DNA of 64,000 nt, from the NCBI RefSeq assembly GCF_018449545.1, contig NZ_JAAVUR010000001.1, positions 124,001 through 188,000 of the forward strand, given 5' to 3'. Below are positions 8,225 through 15,928 of the stretch, in pieces. Positions within the stretch are counted from its first letter, which is position 1. The number at the start of each line of letters is the position of its first letter. The translations under genes and the position numbers were made by a program. The DNA is from Granulicella sp. dw_53. Lineage in GTDB: Bacteria; Acidobacteriota; Terriglobia; Terriglobales; Acidobacteriaceae. Under the pieces are notes generated by a model. It saw only the letters and a program-made list of their open reading frames with translations. It was not told the DNA's origin and did no database searches.

Positions 8225-9139
8225 ATGAGCGTCGCCATTGTTCTCGCACAAGCACTGCCGTCCGCAAGCTCGGGTATGGACTGGCTGTATCAGTTCACCA
8301 ACAACCTGACGAACCTTACGACGCAGAACGGCGGCGCGCTGACGCAGCTCGGATTGACGGAGTTGAGCGCTATAGCACTATTTACGCTCATCAGCATGGT
8401 CATCAACTGGAATACCAGCGGTATGACGCTGCGCTTTCACACCCAGCCAGTTCGCGCCGGCGACCTTACAAGTTTCCTGCTCAAGCTCATCGTCTGCTGC
8501 CTATTAGAGAACTACTGGGTAAATCCATTCCCCGGTGCGAGCTTCGGTATCAATCACTTCTTTTCGTACATCGCCCAGGCAATGGTCGCCGCCTTCGATC
8601 AGCACTCGCTTGACCAGCTCTTGCAACTCTTGAAGACAGCCGGTGATGGAACCGCAATGCCGTCCTTTACCGCGCCTGTACAGATCCTCTGTTATGTGCT
8701 GGTGCAAATTATGCTGGGCCTAGCATCCGCCATCCTGTTCGTCATCAACTGCAGCGCCTTTATCCTCTATGGAGTTACAGCACTCTTCGGGCCCGTCTTC
8801 ATCCCGCTGCTGATGACACAGACCTTCAAAGCCAAGTTCTTTCAGTTCCTCGATGTGCTCATCAGCTTCGCTATGATTCGCGCGGTGGCCGCCGCCTTCA
8901 TTTATGTGTGGGCTGGATTCATGAACGGATTCCTTCAGCAAACGTTCAATGGCAACTATTCGATGGATATGTGGATCGCGAATTTAATTCCTTGCTTGAT
9001 GGTCTTCGTCGCTTTTGTAATCAATATGTTGTTCATTCCTAGCATGACGCAAGCCATCTTTGGCGGCGCTGCGGGATTGACTTCGGCAGCTCCGGGAGTT
9101 GTTGGAAGCCTAGCTGCATTGAAGAGCGGAGGGGCATAA
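8225..9139 (+). CDS. virB6: VirB6/TrbL-like polytopic membrane protein
   Basis: Inner-membrane channel component of about 304 residues with at least five hydrophobic segments, including FALLSMVINW-like, AILFVINCSAFILYGVTALFG and IPCLMVFVAFVINMLFIPSM regions. This is the pattern of VirB6/TrbL. The ATG at 8225 is preferred because GGGAGAG lies 7 bp upstream; a TTG at 8210 precedes that site and is less likely. It lies between the small coiled-coil gene and a small membrane protein. Confidence 0.82.
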   Translation: MSVAIVLAQALPSASSGMDWLYQFTNNLTNLTTQNGGALTQLGLTELSAIALFTLISMVINWNTSGMTLRFHTQPVRAGDLTSFLLKLIVCCLLENYWVNPFPGASFGINHFFSYIAQAMVAAFDQHSLDQLLQLLKTAGDGTAMPSFTAPVQILCYVLVQIMLGLASAILFVINCSAFILYGVTALFGPVFIPLLMTQTFKAKFFQFLDVLISFAMIRAVAAAFIYVWAGFMNGFLQQTFNGNYSMDMWIANLIPCLMVFVAFVINMLFIPSMTQAIFGGAAGLTSAAPGVVGSLAALKSGGA

Positions 9140-9141
9140 CT

Positions 9142-9339
9142 ATGTGGAACTTTCTCGTTGCACTAGGAGCAGGAAGTGCGCTCGGAAGATCGAGAGCGGT
9201 ACGGCGGGTATGGAAGCCGCTTGTGGCGCTGTTCTTTCTGGGCGTACTGATCGCCGGGCTAATCTATGCAGCCGTTGTCTTGAAAGCAGTTTCGGAAAGG
9301 AGCAACAATCCTCATGTCCACGCACACAGTACCCATTGA
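9142..9339 (+). CDS. Small membrane protein between virB6 and virB8
   Basis: Protein of 65 residues with one hydrophobic helix (LVALFFLGVLIAGLIYAAVVL), a basic N-terminus and a His-rich tail. GGAGGGG lies 7 bp before the ATG. It overlaps virB8 by 26 bp. No family is recognised. Confidence 0.55.
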   Translation: MWNFLVALGAGSALGRSRAVRRVWKPLVALFFLGVLIAGLIYAAVVLKAVSERSNNPHVHAHSTH

Positions 9340-10120
9340 CCGTGCGCTTACGCCGAAGCAATCACTGCTCGCCGACCAGATCGGTAATGAGGTCTATTCG
9401 GCCCACTATGCGGAGCGGAAAGCCTACCGTCTCATCATTGGCTGCGGAACCGTCTTGCTCTGCGGATCGATGTGGCTGAACTTTTCCCTGGCCCATCAAC
9501 CAATCGCCAATCGTTATATCCGCATCGACGAGATGGGACGAGCGCAGGCGATTCAATATACCGACCTAAACTACAGCCCTCGTGAAGGCGAAGTAAGGAC
9601 GTACCTGACGGATTGGGCGAACTATCGCTACACCATCAATCGCGATGTCATCGCGAAGAAGTATCCGTTGAACTACTACTTCCTTTCTCAACCCCTAGCG
9701 GCTCAACTGATGGCCTCTGACAATCAGGCCCATCTTGTCTCTCAAGTCACCGGCGGCCAGGTGGAATCGAGCGACGTTCAGGTTCGCAATGTCACCATTA
9801 CAGCGATGTCGGAAGAGGTAGTACAAGGGGTCCGAATCGCACGCGGCACGGCGCTCGTGACCTTCGACAAGGTCTTCTCCCAAGAACACTCGCATGAGCC
9901 ACGGACGGAACATTGGCTCCTCTCTGTCACGTACTACCTGAACCCCAAGCAGGTCAGCGATCAGGCGAAGATCTATCCGCAGTATGAGTTCATCAACCCT
10001 CTCGGATTGACCATTACCGAGTTCCACGAGAATCGGGTCTCCGTGGACATTGTCGCGCCGGGAACCACTGGCGCGAATCCCAATGCCATCGCTCAGCCCG
10101 TGACCGGAGCGACGCGATGA
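9314..10120 (+). CDS. virB8: VirB8/TrbF-like protein
   Basis: Bitopic inner-membrane protein of 268 residues: about 40 cytoplasmic residues, a membrane helix (IIGCGTVLLCGSMWLNFSLA), then a periplasmic domain with the VirB8 fold signature. That includes EHWLLSVTYYLNPKQ followed by QYEFINPLGLTITEFHENR, where the NPLG motif is highly characteristic. VirB8 nucleates assembly of the secretion machine. Its stop overlaps the start of virB11 (ATGA). Confidence 0.88.
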   Translation: MSTHTVPIDRALTPKQSLLADQIGNEVYSAHYAERKAYRLIIGCGTVLLCGSMWLNFSLAHQPIANRYIRIDEMGRAQAIQYTDLNYSPREGEVRTYLTDWANYRYTINRDVIAKKYPLNYYFLSQPLAAQLMASDNQAHLVSQVTGGQVESSDVQVRNVTITAMSEEVVQGVRIARGTALVTFDKVFSQEHSHEPRTEHWLLSVTYYLNPKQVSDQAKIYPQYEFINPLGLTITEFHENRVSVDIVAPGTTGANPNAIAQPVTGATR

Positions 10121-11085
10121 GTTTTGAACTCATACTCCCGTTCTTTCCCGATGAGTTGCGGGCGCTTCTACTTGACCCGTCTATCTCCGATTTGATGATT
10201 AATGGGACTACGGGAGTCTTCGCGGATAAGGGAGGCGTGGTCGAGCATATTCCGCTTTCCGCGCCTTACACGAATGATCGCCTCCAAGCGGCCATTGAGC
10301 GTGTAGCCCGCATCCTTGGGCAAGACCTTACCCATCAGAATCCCATCCTTAACACGCGTATGCCTGACGGCTCGCGTGTGGCCGTCGTCGGCGCTCCGTC
10401 TTCGATCAATGGCCCAACTCTTACCGTTCGCAAATTCAATCGTTGGTTTACCAGCGACGAGCTTGTGGTTGCCGGTAGCTTTCCATCCCTCGTTCGCGAC
10501 GACGTTGTGAATTTGATCCAGAAGCGGAAGAACGGCATTATCAGCGGCGGCACAGGCTCAGGCAAGTCAACGCTAATGAAGGCCCTTCTTGACCATGTTC
10601 CGATGCAGGAGCGACTCGTCGTAATCGAACAACCTGCCGAACTGAAGATCGCTCATCCGAACGCCGTTCGCTGGGAGGCAGTCGCTGCCATCCCCGGCCA
10701 GGTTGCCATCACGCCGAGTCAGTTGGTGGCGGCAGCTCTCCGTCACCGTCCCGACCGCATCATCATGGGAGAAATCCGTGACGAATGCGGCTACGACTTG
10801 CTCCAGGCCATGAACACCGGGCATGGGGGAACGCTCTCGACATTGCACGCAGACTCCGCTCTGGATGCGCTGGATAGGCTGGCTGACATGGCCCTGAGTG
10901 CAAGAACCAATTTAGACCAGGCGTTTGTCCGGTCGCAGACCGGCAAAGCCGTGGACTTTGTATTGCATTGCGAGCGAGATGCCAAGGGCCGCCGAAGAGT
11001 CCGGGAACTGATTACCGTCTCCGGCTACAGCCACGGGGAACAGACGTTCCTCACCGAGGAGGTCTATCGTGCCTCCGACGCCTGA
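10117..11085 (+). CDS. virB11: VirB11/TrbB-type traffic ATPase
   Basis: Hexameric secretion ATPase of 322 residues. It shows GGTGSGKST at 144-152 (Walker A), PDRIIMGEIRD (Asp box/Walker B, Arg finger region) and the His box TGHGGTLSTLHADS. The N-terminal domain contains the DLMING strand typical of TrbB/VirB11. It energises pilus and DNA export together with VirB4 and VirD4. It is the last recognisable gene of the secretion operon. Confidence 0.93.
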   Translation: MSFELILPFFPDELRALLLDPSISDLMINGTTGVFADKGGVVEHIPLSAPYTNDRLQAAIERVARILGQDLTHQNPILNTRMPDGSRVAVVGAPSSINGPTLTVRKFNRWFTSDELVVAGSFPSLVRDDVVNLIQKRKNGIISGGTGSGKSTLMKALLDHVPMQERLVVIEQPAELKIAHPNAVRWEAVAAIPGQVAITPSQLVAAALRHRPDRIIMGEIRDECGYDLLQAMNTGHGGTLSTLHADSALDALDRLADMALSARTNLDQAFVRSQTGKAVDFVLHCERDAKGRRRVRELITVSGYSHGEQTFLTEEVYRASDA

Positions 11086-11607
11086 TGCGCGGGCTTTCAG
11101 CTAACGAATTCAATCCGAACTGAGGTTGCTTCCATGCTTCTCCATACGGCTCATGTAGCTGTTCACCCCAACTCGTCTCTGAATGCGCCCAGCGTGGCAA
11201 TCGCAGGCAAACGGCAGGCGGCGTACACATGCCATTTCGCGTGCTCAGGCCGTTTCTTTGCCGAGGCGGAGGCTCTGGCCGTAGGCATCGTGTTCAGCCG
11301 GGCTTCCGGTCACGGGAAGCGTGGAGATTCCTCTGGTTCATTGGAGTGCCATCCGGTTCGTATCCCGTCCTCTTCTCGGGATCACGCTTCGGGGCCTTTC
11401 CGGCGCCCTGCGGCACGGCGTCGTTCTGCTTTCTCGGCACCTCCCAGAACAAGTTTGAAAGCCGCGGCAAAGTGCGCCGCACAAACTTCTTCCGGGCCCA
11501 CACCAGGAAAGCACTCCTTGGCACTTGGGAGCCGGGCCCACTCGCTCGCTTCGCTAAGTGTGACCCGAGCAGGATACGGGAAATTCAACGAAACGGAGAT
11601 CACCACC
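11086..11607. other. Leader region of ssb without a supported gene
   Basis: This stretch of 520 bp is open in frame with ssb and in another frame, but neither translation looks like a protein: low-complexity Ser/Arg/Pro runs, no ribosome binding site, no known motif. It is probably untranslated control DNA between the secretion operon and ssb. I see no clear sigma70 pair. Confidence 0.5.
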
Positions 11608-12003
11608 ATGTACCAGAACAAAGCAATCCTTATGGGCTTCCTCGGCAGCGACGCGGAAGTACGCACCGGCAAGAACGACCAGAAGTTCACCACGTTTTCC
11701 ATCGCCACCAAGACCTCATACAAGAGCAAAGATACCGGCGAATACGTCTCGCATACCGAATGGCATCGCTGCATCGTCTTCGGCAAGTTCAGCGAGTTTG
11801 CCGCCACGCTCAAGAAGGGCGCGCACATTCAGGTCGAGGGCGAGATTCGCCACATCGAGTACACGCCGAAGAAGGCGAAGAAGCCGGTTCGCACTGACAG
11901 CGTTCGGGTGACTTCGATCCTCAAGCTGGACCGGGCTGAGAAGGCTACCCCGGAAGAGCTTGAGGCGGAGCCAGTGACGACGGACGATGACATCCCGTTC
12001 TAG
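11608..12003 (+). CDS. ssb: Single-stranded DNA-binding protein
   Basis: SSB of 131 residues. It has an OB-fold from residue 1 (NKAILMGFLGSDAEVRTGKN, then the TEWHRCIVFGKFSEF strand and HIQVEGEIRH) and the acidic DDDIPF tip that recruits repair and replication proteins. The ATG at 11608 is chosen because homology begins there; GGAG lies 9 bp upstream. Conjugative elements often carry their own SSB to protect incoming single strands. It is followed by a strong hairpin. Confidence 0.93.
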   Translation: MYQNKAILMGFLGSDAEVRTGKNDQKFTTFSIATKTSYKSKDTGEYVSHTEWHRCIVFGKFSEFAATLKKGAHIQVEGEIRHIEYTPKKAKKPVRTDSVRVTSILKLDRAEKATPEELEAEPVTTDDDIPF

Positions 12004-12021
12004 CGGGGTCACAACTGCTTG

Positions 12022-12045
12022 GAAGTCCGGCATCAGCCGGACTTC
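12022..12045 (+). terminator. Hairpin after ssb
   Basis: A perfect 10-bp stem GAAGTCCGGC / GCCGGACTTC with an ATCA loop lies 18 bp after the ssb stop. Only a short T-rich tail (TTC) follows, so it may be a weak terminator or an mRNA-stabilising structure. Confidence 0.6.
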
Positions 12046-12103
12046 TTCGGCTGCTAAACCCTTGGTGTTGCGCTCGCGTCGAAAGACCGGATAGGGGGAT
12101 TCG

Positions 12104-13051
12104 ATGAATGAAATTGCGAAAGACTTTCTCGCCCGTTGCTTCGCACCGGGCTCGACGATTGCTCTCCTGCTACGCACGGAGATACCAGCAAAGACCCAGC
12201 AGCGTGTCGTGACCCTGGAGCAGGCGCTCGCGCGGCGTTATCTCGGATGGCTCACGCACGAGAACCACAACGGCGCGAATGTTTACGTCGCAGCTAACCC
12301 ATTACGCATCGGCAGCCGCAAGCGCACCAAAGACAACATCGCTTCTGTTTCTCATCTGTATCTCGATATCGACGAGGATGGGGATGCTCGTCTCGCTACG
12401 CTCAGAGCGTCGGAGTACGTGCCGATCCCGACCGCCATCCTGTCGACATCTCCCGGCAAGTATCAGGTGCTCTGGCGCGTCGAAGGGTTCGATTTCGAGA
12501 CACAGGAATTCACTTTGAAGCAACTGGCGACTGCATTCGGGGGCGACCCCGCCTGCACCGATTGCAACCGGGTACTCCGCATCCCCGGTTTCCTCAATCG
12601 GAAGTATTCTCCCGCTCACTGCGTGACGGTCGAATATCCCTCGGACGCGATCTCGTATCCATCGGACTTTCGCCCGTTGGAAGATGGGCCACTTGCGACG
12701 CAACTGGTTCGCGGTAACGCGCGGCGTTCTACCGCTCATAAGGATAGCCATTCGGAACAGGATTGGTCGTGGGCTTGCCACGAGCTTGCCCAAGGCAAAG
12801 ACGCCGCCAAGCTGACGCACGAGTTGGCCTCGCGTCGGGCCGATAAGCCGAATCCCGTCTACTACGCCCAGCGGACCGTTGACGTTGCATCCGCCCGTCA
12901 ATGGTTTCTTGAAGGCGCTCCAATAGGAGACGTAATAACGATGCTTTCAGAGCGTCGCCGCTTTGAGCTTCCCTCCGCACTTTGCGCCGCGCGTGCTCGG
13001 GAGATCGCGGCCACCGCACAGCGGATGGTTGCTCGTAGAAAGCTTGCCTGA
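12104..13051 (+). CDS. RepB-type DNA primase of the element
   Basis: Protein of 315 residues related to RepB-family primase domains found on plasmids and ICEs. Supporting motifs are the HLYLDIDEDGD strand with the acidic metal-binding DxD, PTAILSTSPGKYQVLWRV, and the NRVLRIPGFLNRKY segment. It would prime second-strand synthesis after transfer or support element replication. The start follows GGGGG at about 12093. It lies between ssb and the mobilisation genes, as expected for a DNA-processing block. Confidence 0.75.
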   Translation: MNEIAKDFLARCFAPGSTIALLLRTEIPAKTQQRVVTLEQALARRYLGWLTHENHNGANVYVAANPLRIGSRKRTKDNIASVSHLYLDIDEDGDARLATLRASEYVPIPTAILSTSPGKYQVLWRVEGFDFETQEFTLKQLATAFGGDPACTDCNRVLRIPGFLNRKYSPAHCVTVEYPSDAISYPSDFRPLEDGPLATQLVRGNARRSTAHKDSHSEQDWSWACHELAQGKDAAKLTHELASRRADKPNPVYYAQRTVDVASARQWFLEGAPIGDVITMLSERRRFELPSALCAARAREIAATAQRMVARRKLA

Positions 13052-13074
13052 TTTCACCACCAAAGGAGAACCCA

Positions 13075-13398
13075 ATGCCACTACTCGAAGTCACCCAAAC
13101 CCGCCACGTTAGTGCTTCTATTCGACTCACGGACTCTACCGCCACCCAAATCGACCAGTACGCCTCTTTCATTCGAGCATCCGCCGACGATGTCGTCGAG
13201 CAAGCGGTAGCTTATGTCTTCTCCAAGGATCGCGACTTCCAGGAGTTCCTGAAGTCGCCTGAAGCGCAGCGCATTACGCCGACACTTCGTGTTCGTCGCG
13301 GCAATGGAAATGATGTTGCCGAGCAGGGAAAAAAGTCCGCTGGCCCGGCATCATCGCCAACACAAACGCCTGCATCTGCGGCGGGATCGAAGGCATGA
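13075..13398 (+). CDS. Ribbon-helix-helix relaxosome accessory candidate
   Basis: Protein of 107 residues. Residues 11-50 (HVSASIRLTDSTATQIDQYA and the helix after it) have the beta-strand plus two helices of a ribbon-helix-helix DNA-binding domain. The C-terminal 40 residues are Ser/Ala/Pro-rich and probably disordered. By position it resembles TrwA/TraY accessory proteins that bind oriT; the inverted-repeat cluster at 13381-13570 begins at its stop codon. AAGGAG precedes the ATG. Confidence 0.6.
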   Translation: MPLLEVTQTRHVSASIRLTDSTATQIDQYASFIRASADDVVEQAVAYVFSKDRDFQEFLKSPEAQRITPTLRVRRGNGNDVAEQGKKSAGPASSPTQTPASAAGSKA

Positions 13399-13570
13399 TC
13401 CCGCGCCTACATCTGTGGCTGAGCCACAGCGGTGCTGCGCACCGGAAGAAGATTGACACTCCATCCCTCGCAGGGTTGCGTTTGGAACCGATTTGGTTCC
13501 AACGGGAAACATACAGAAAACAAGTGGCTTGCCGCCGAGGGCAAATTCACGCGGTTCCATTTGGAACCGC
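13381..13570. other. oriT: Candidate origin of transfer (oriT)
   Basis: Five perfect inverted repeats occur in 190 bp: GCGGGATC-N8-GATCCCGC (13381-13404), CTGTGGCT-N1-AGCCACAG (13413-13429), CGGTGC-N3-GCACCG (13430-13444), TTGGAACC-N5-GGTTCCAA (13482-13502) and GCGGTTCCA-N2-TGGAACCGC (13551-13570). The last two share the GGTTCCA core, giving four copies of one box. The stretch lies between an RHH-protein gene and the MobC-like, coupling-protein and relaxase genes, exactly where R388-like systems keep oriT. The nick site itself was not identified. Confidence 0.6.
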
Positions 13571-13599
13571 GCCCGAAATTGGCCTCAAAAGGATCAGCG

Positions 13600-13992
13600 A
13601 TGCTTTCACCCACCTCTGAAATCGAAGGCCGCCTCCAGCGGCTTAAGGGACGCGAAACTCGCACGCAGAGCATCGCCACGCGTTTTACCCCCAGTGAAGA
13701 AAGAGCGTTATTGCAGGTTGCCACAAGCTGCGGAAAGAACCTCCGCGAATGGGCGCGGGAAGTTCTATTGGACGCCGCGAACGGACAGCAACACGGCGAC
13801 GGCGCGCCGTTGTTTGCCGAAGTGCAAGCCCTACGCCTCCTGCTCATCAACACCCTTGAGCCGTTGCTGCGGGGCGAAAAGATGACACCGGAGCAGTTCA
13901 AGGAAATGCTCCGGTACGTGAAAACCAATAAGCGCAAAGCGGCCGCAGACATGCTCGCCAGCTATGCGGAAGGGACAACAGAACAGCCATGA
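13600..13992 (+). CDS. mobC: MobC-like relaxosome protein
   Basis: Protein of 130 residues. RTQSIATRFTPSEERALLQV followed by CGKNLREWAREVLLDAA fits the RHH-like core of MobC/TraJ-type mobilisation proteins. The rest is helical. The ATG at 13600 is used: AAAAGGA lies 6-13 bp upstream, and the open frame before it consists of the inverted-repeat region. It overlaps the coupling-protein gene by 4 bp (ATGA). It probably opens or bends oriT for the relaxase. Confidence 0.65.
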   Translation: MLSPTSEIEGRLQRLKGRETRTQSIATRFTPSEERALLQVATSCGKNLREWAREVLLDAANGQQHGDGAPLFAEVQALRLLLINTLEPLLRGEKMTPEQFKEMLRYVKTNKRKAAADMLASYAEGTTEQP

Positions 13993-15926
13993 CCGACACA
14001 CAATGGGGACGCAAAGAAACCATCGTCCGTCCGCCTCACTATCCCGTCTATGGCTTCGGAGCCGTGTTCGTTGCGCTCGTGGTGACCGTGCTTTGCGTCT
14101 ACCTCCACCTCGCCTTTGTCATGACGCCGCTCGAACGCTATTACCTCTCCTGCTATGCCGAAACGGGGTTCCTCGGCACCATGCGTCAGAGCAGCGAGTA
14201 CCAGCTTGTTACGGTAGCCGACCGCCAGCATCACGCCCGGCCTGTCACCGAAGCCGATGTGCAGCCAGGCTCAACGCCGCAGCTAATCGGCAAGCCCATA
14301 CCCTTGGCGCTATCCCCAGCGGCCCATGCCTCCGGCATCGTTTTTCTGTATCGGGGAGCGAAGGTTTCCTACATGAACCGCCCGCTTCATGACTACCTTC
14401 GTCGCTTCGTTTATGACGGCGATTCGCTCTTGGCTATCTTCCGCATACCGCTCTGGTCAGGGCTTGCCGTGTTTCTACTTCAGCTTCCATTCGCCGTCCG
14501 CAAAGACGTTCGGCGACTGAAAGAAATGAAATATGGACGGCTCCTCAAAGGCCCGGTCTTGGTCTCTCCAACTGGCTTCAACAAAGCCATCCAAGGCGAT
14601 GGCGTCGGATTCAAAACCACCGAGTCGAAGCACCTCATGCGTATCCCGCAACGCGCCGAAGGACAGCACATCGAGATCATGGGCGATACCGGCGCGGGCA
14701 AGTCCCGGCTGGTCATGCAGCTACTCGTACAGATCAAGGAGCGCGGTCATTCCGCCATCGTGTATGACCCGGCCTGCGAGTTCGTACAACGGTTCTACGA
14801 TGCCGGTCGCGGCGACATTATTTTGAATCCGCTCGATGCGCGGTGCCCCTATTGGGGACCATCCGAAGAGCTGCGCCGCCGTGCCGAGGCCAGGGCCATT
14901 GCCGCGTCCCTGTACCAACCGACAACAGATAAGAAAGGCGAATTTTTCACCGAGACACCGCAGAAAATCTTCGCCCATCTGCTGACCTTCGGCCCATCGC
15001 CGCAGGAGTTGGTGGAGTGGATGGCGAACCCAGACGAGATCGACCGCCGCGTACAGAACACGGAGATGGCGATGATGATTGCGAAGGGAGCGCACCAGCA
15101 GCGCAACGGCGTTCTGGCCTCACTCGGTTTGATTGCCGATAGCCTTCGAATGCTTCCACGGAAAGAGCAGGCCGCGAGTCATTGGACTGCAACCGAATGG
15201 GCGGAAGAAAGGAAAGGATGGATCTTCCTTACATCGAAGCCCAGCGAACGCGAGGCCCTGCGTCCGCTTCATAGCCTCTGGATCGATTTGCTCGTATTGC
15301 GTCTCTTGAACGAGCCGAAAGAGAGTCAGCATCCCGTCTGGTTCGTACTGGATGAACTGGCGAGTCTGCAACGTCTGCCGCAGTTGCATACTGCGATCAC
15401 AGAGAACAGAAAGGCGAAGAACCCGCTTATCCTTGGCTTCCAAGGTAAGGCCCAGCTTGAGATGATCTACGGGCATCTGGCCGAGGTGATGTTGTCGCAG
15501 CCGGCCACCAAGATATTCCTGAAAATCACAGAGCCCAAGGCCGCCGAGTGGGTGTCGAACGCCATCGGCAAAGTTGAGATCGAGCGGCTGCGGGAGACGC
15601 ATTCCACCGGCCTACGGGCTGGCAACAATTTCAGTCTGGAGCGCCAGGTCGAACCGTTGGTGCTGGACTCGGAAATCTCCGGTCTTCCCGACCGACACGC
15701 TTTCTTAAAGCTGGGTAACACGGTAGCCAGATTCTCATTTGCCTATCACGACATCCCCGCCACCCAGCCCGCGTTTGTGCCGCGTCCCCTGGACGACGAT
15801 GACCTTACCTTCGATCCAAAAACGCTCACGAAGAAGCCGCCGAAGCCTGCCGACATAACCGCAACCACCGTTCCCGGCGATAGCGAAGACGAGCCAGTCG
15901 AGACAGGATTCTCGTTGGGAGATTAA
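13989..15926 (+). CDS. virD4: VirD4/TrwB-type coupling protein
   Basis: Inner-membrane ATPase of 645 residues that hands the relaxase-DNA complex to the secretion channel. It has membrane helices at about 21-45 and 153-168, Walker A GDTGAGKS at 232-239, and Walker B VWFVLDEL at 450-457 followed by ASLQRLPQL, a strong TrwB/TraD signature. The acidic C-terminal tail is usual. It overlaps mobC and precedes the relaxase by 2 bp, as in the trwA-trwB-trwC order of R388. Confidence 0.93.
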   Translation: MTDTQWGRKETIVRPPHYPVYGFGAVFVALVVTVLCVYLHLAFVMTPLERYYLSCYAETGFLGTMRQSSEYQLVTVADRQHHARPVTEADVQPGSTPQLIGKPIPLALSPAAHASGIVFLYRGAKVSYMNRPLHDYLRRFVYDGDSLLAIFRIPLWSGLAVFLLQLPFAVRKDVRRLKEMKYGRLLKGPVLVSPTGFNKAIQGDGVGFKTTESKHLMRIPQRAEGQHIEIMGDTGAGKSRLVMQLLVQIKERGHSAIVYDPACEFVQRFYDAGRGDIILNPLDARCPYWGPSEELRRRAEARAIAASLYQPTTDKKGEFFTETPQKIFAHLLTFGPSPQELVEWMANPDEIDRRVQNTEMAMMIAKGAHQQRNGVLASLGLIADSLRMLPRKEQAASHWTATEWAEERKGWIFLTSKPSEREALRPLHSLWIDLLVLRLLNEPKESQHPVWFVLDELASLQRLPQLHTAITENRKAKNPLILGFQGKAQLEMIYGHLAEVMLSQPATKIFLKITEPKAAEWVSNAIGKVEIERLRETHSTGLRAGNNFSLERQVEPLVLDSEISGLPDRHAFLKLGNTVARFSFAYHDIPATQPAFVPRPLDDDDLTFDPKTLTKKPPKPADITATTVPGDSEDEPVETGFSLGD

Positions 15927-15928
15927 CC

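Noticed and set aside
11134..11607. Long open frame upstream of and in frame with ssb
   Set aside because: Residues are low-complexity Ser/Arg/Pro, no ribosome binding site, and SSB homology starts exactly at the ATG at 11608; an overlapping second frame is open too, as expected for GC-rich spacer.
13432..13599. N-terminal extension of the MobC-like gene
   Set aside because: It is made of the inverted-repeat cluster; homology and the ribosome binding site fit the ATG at 13600.
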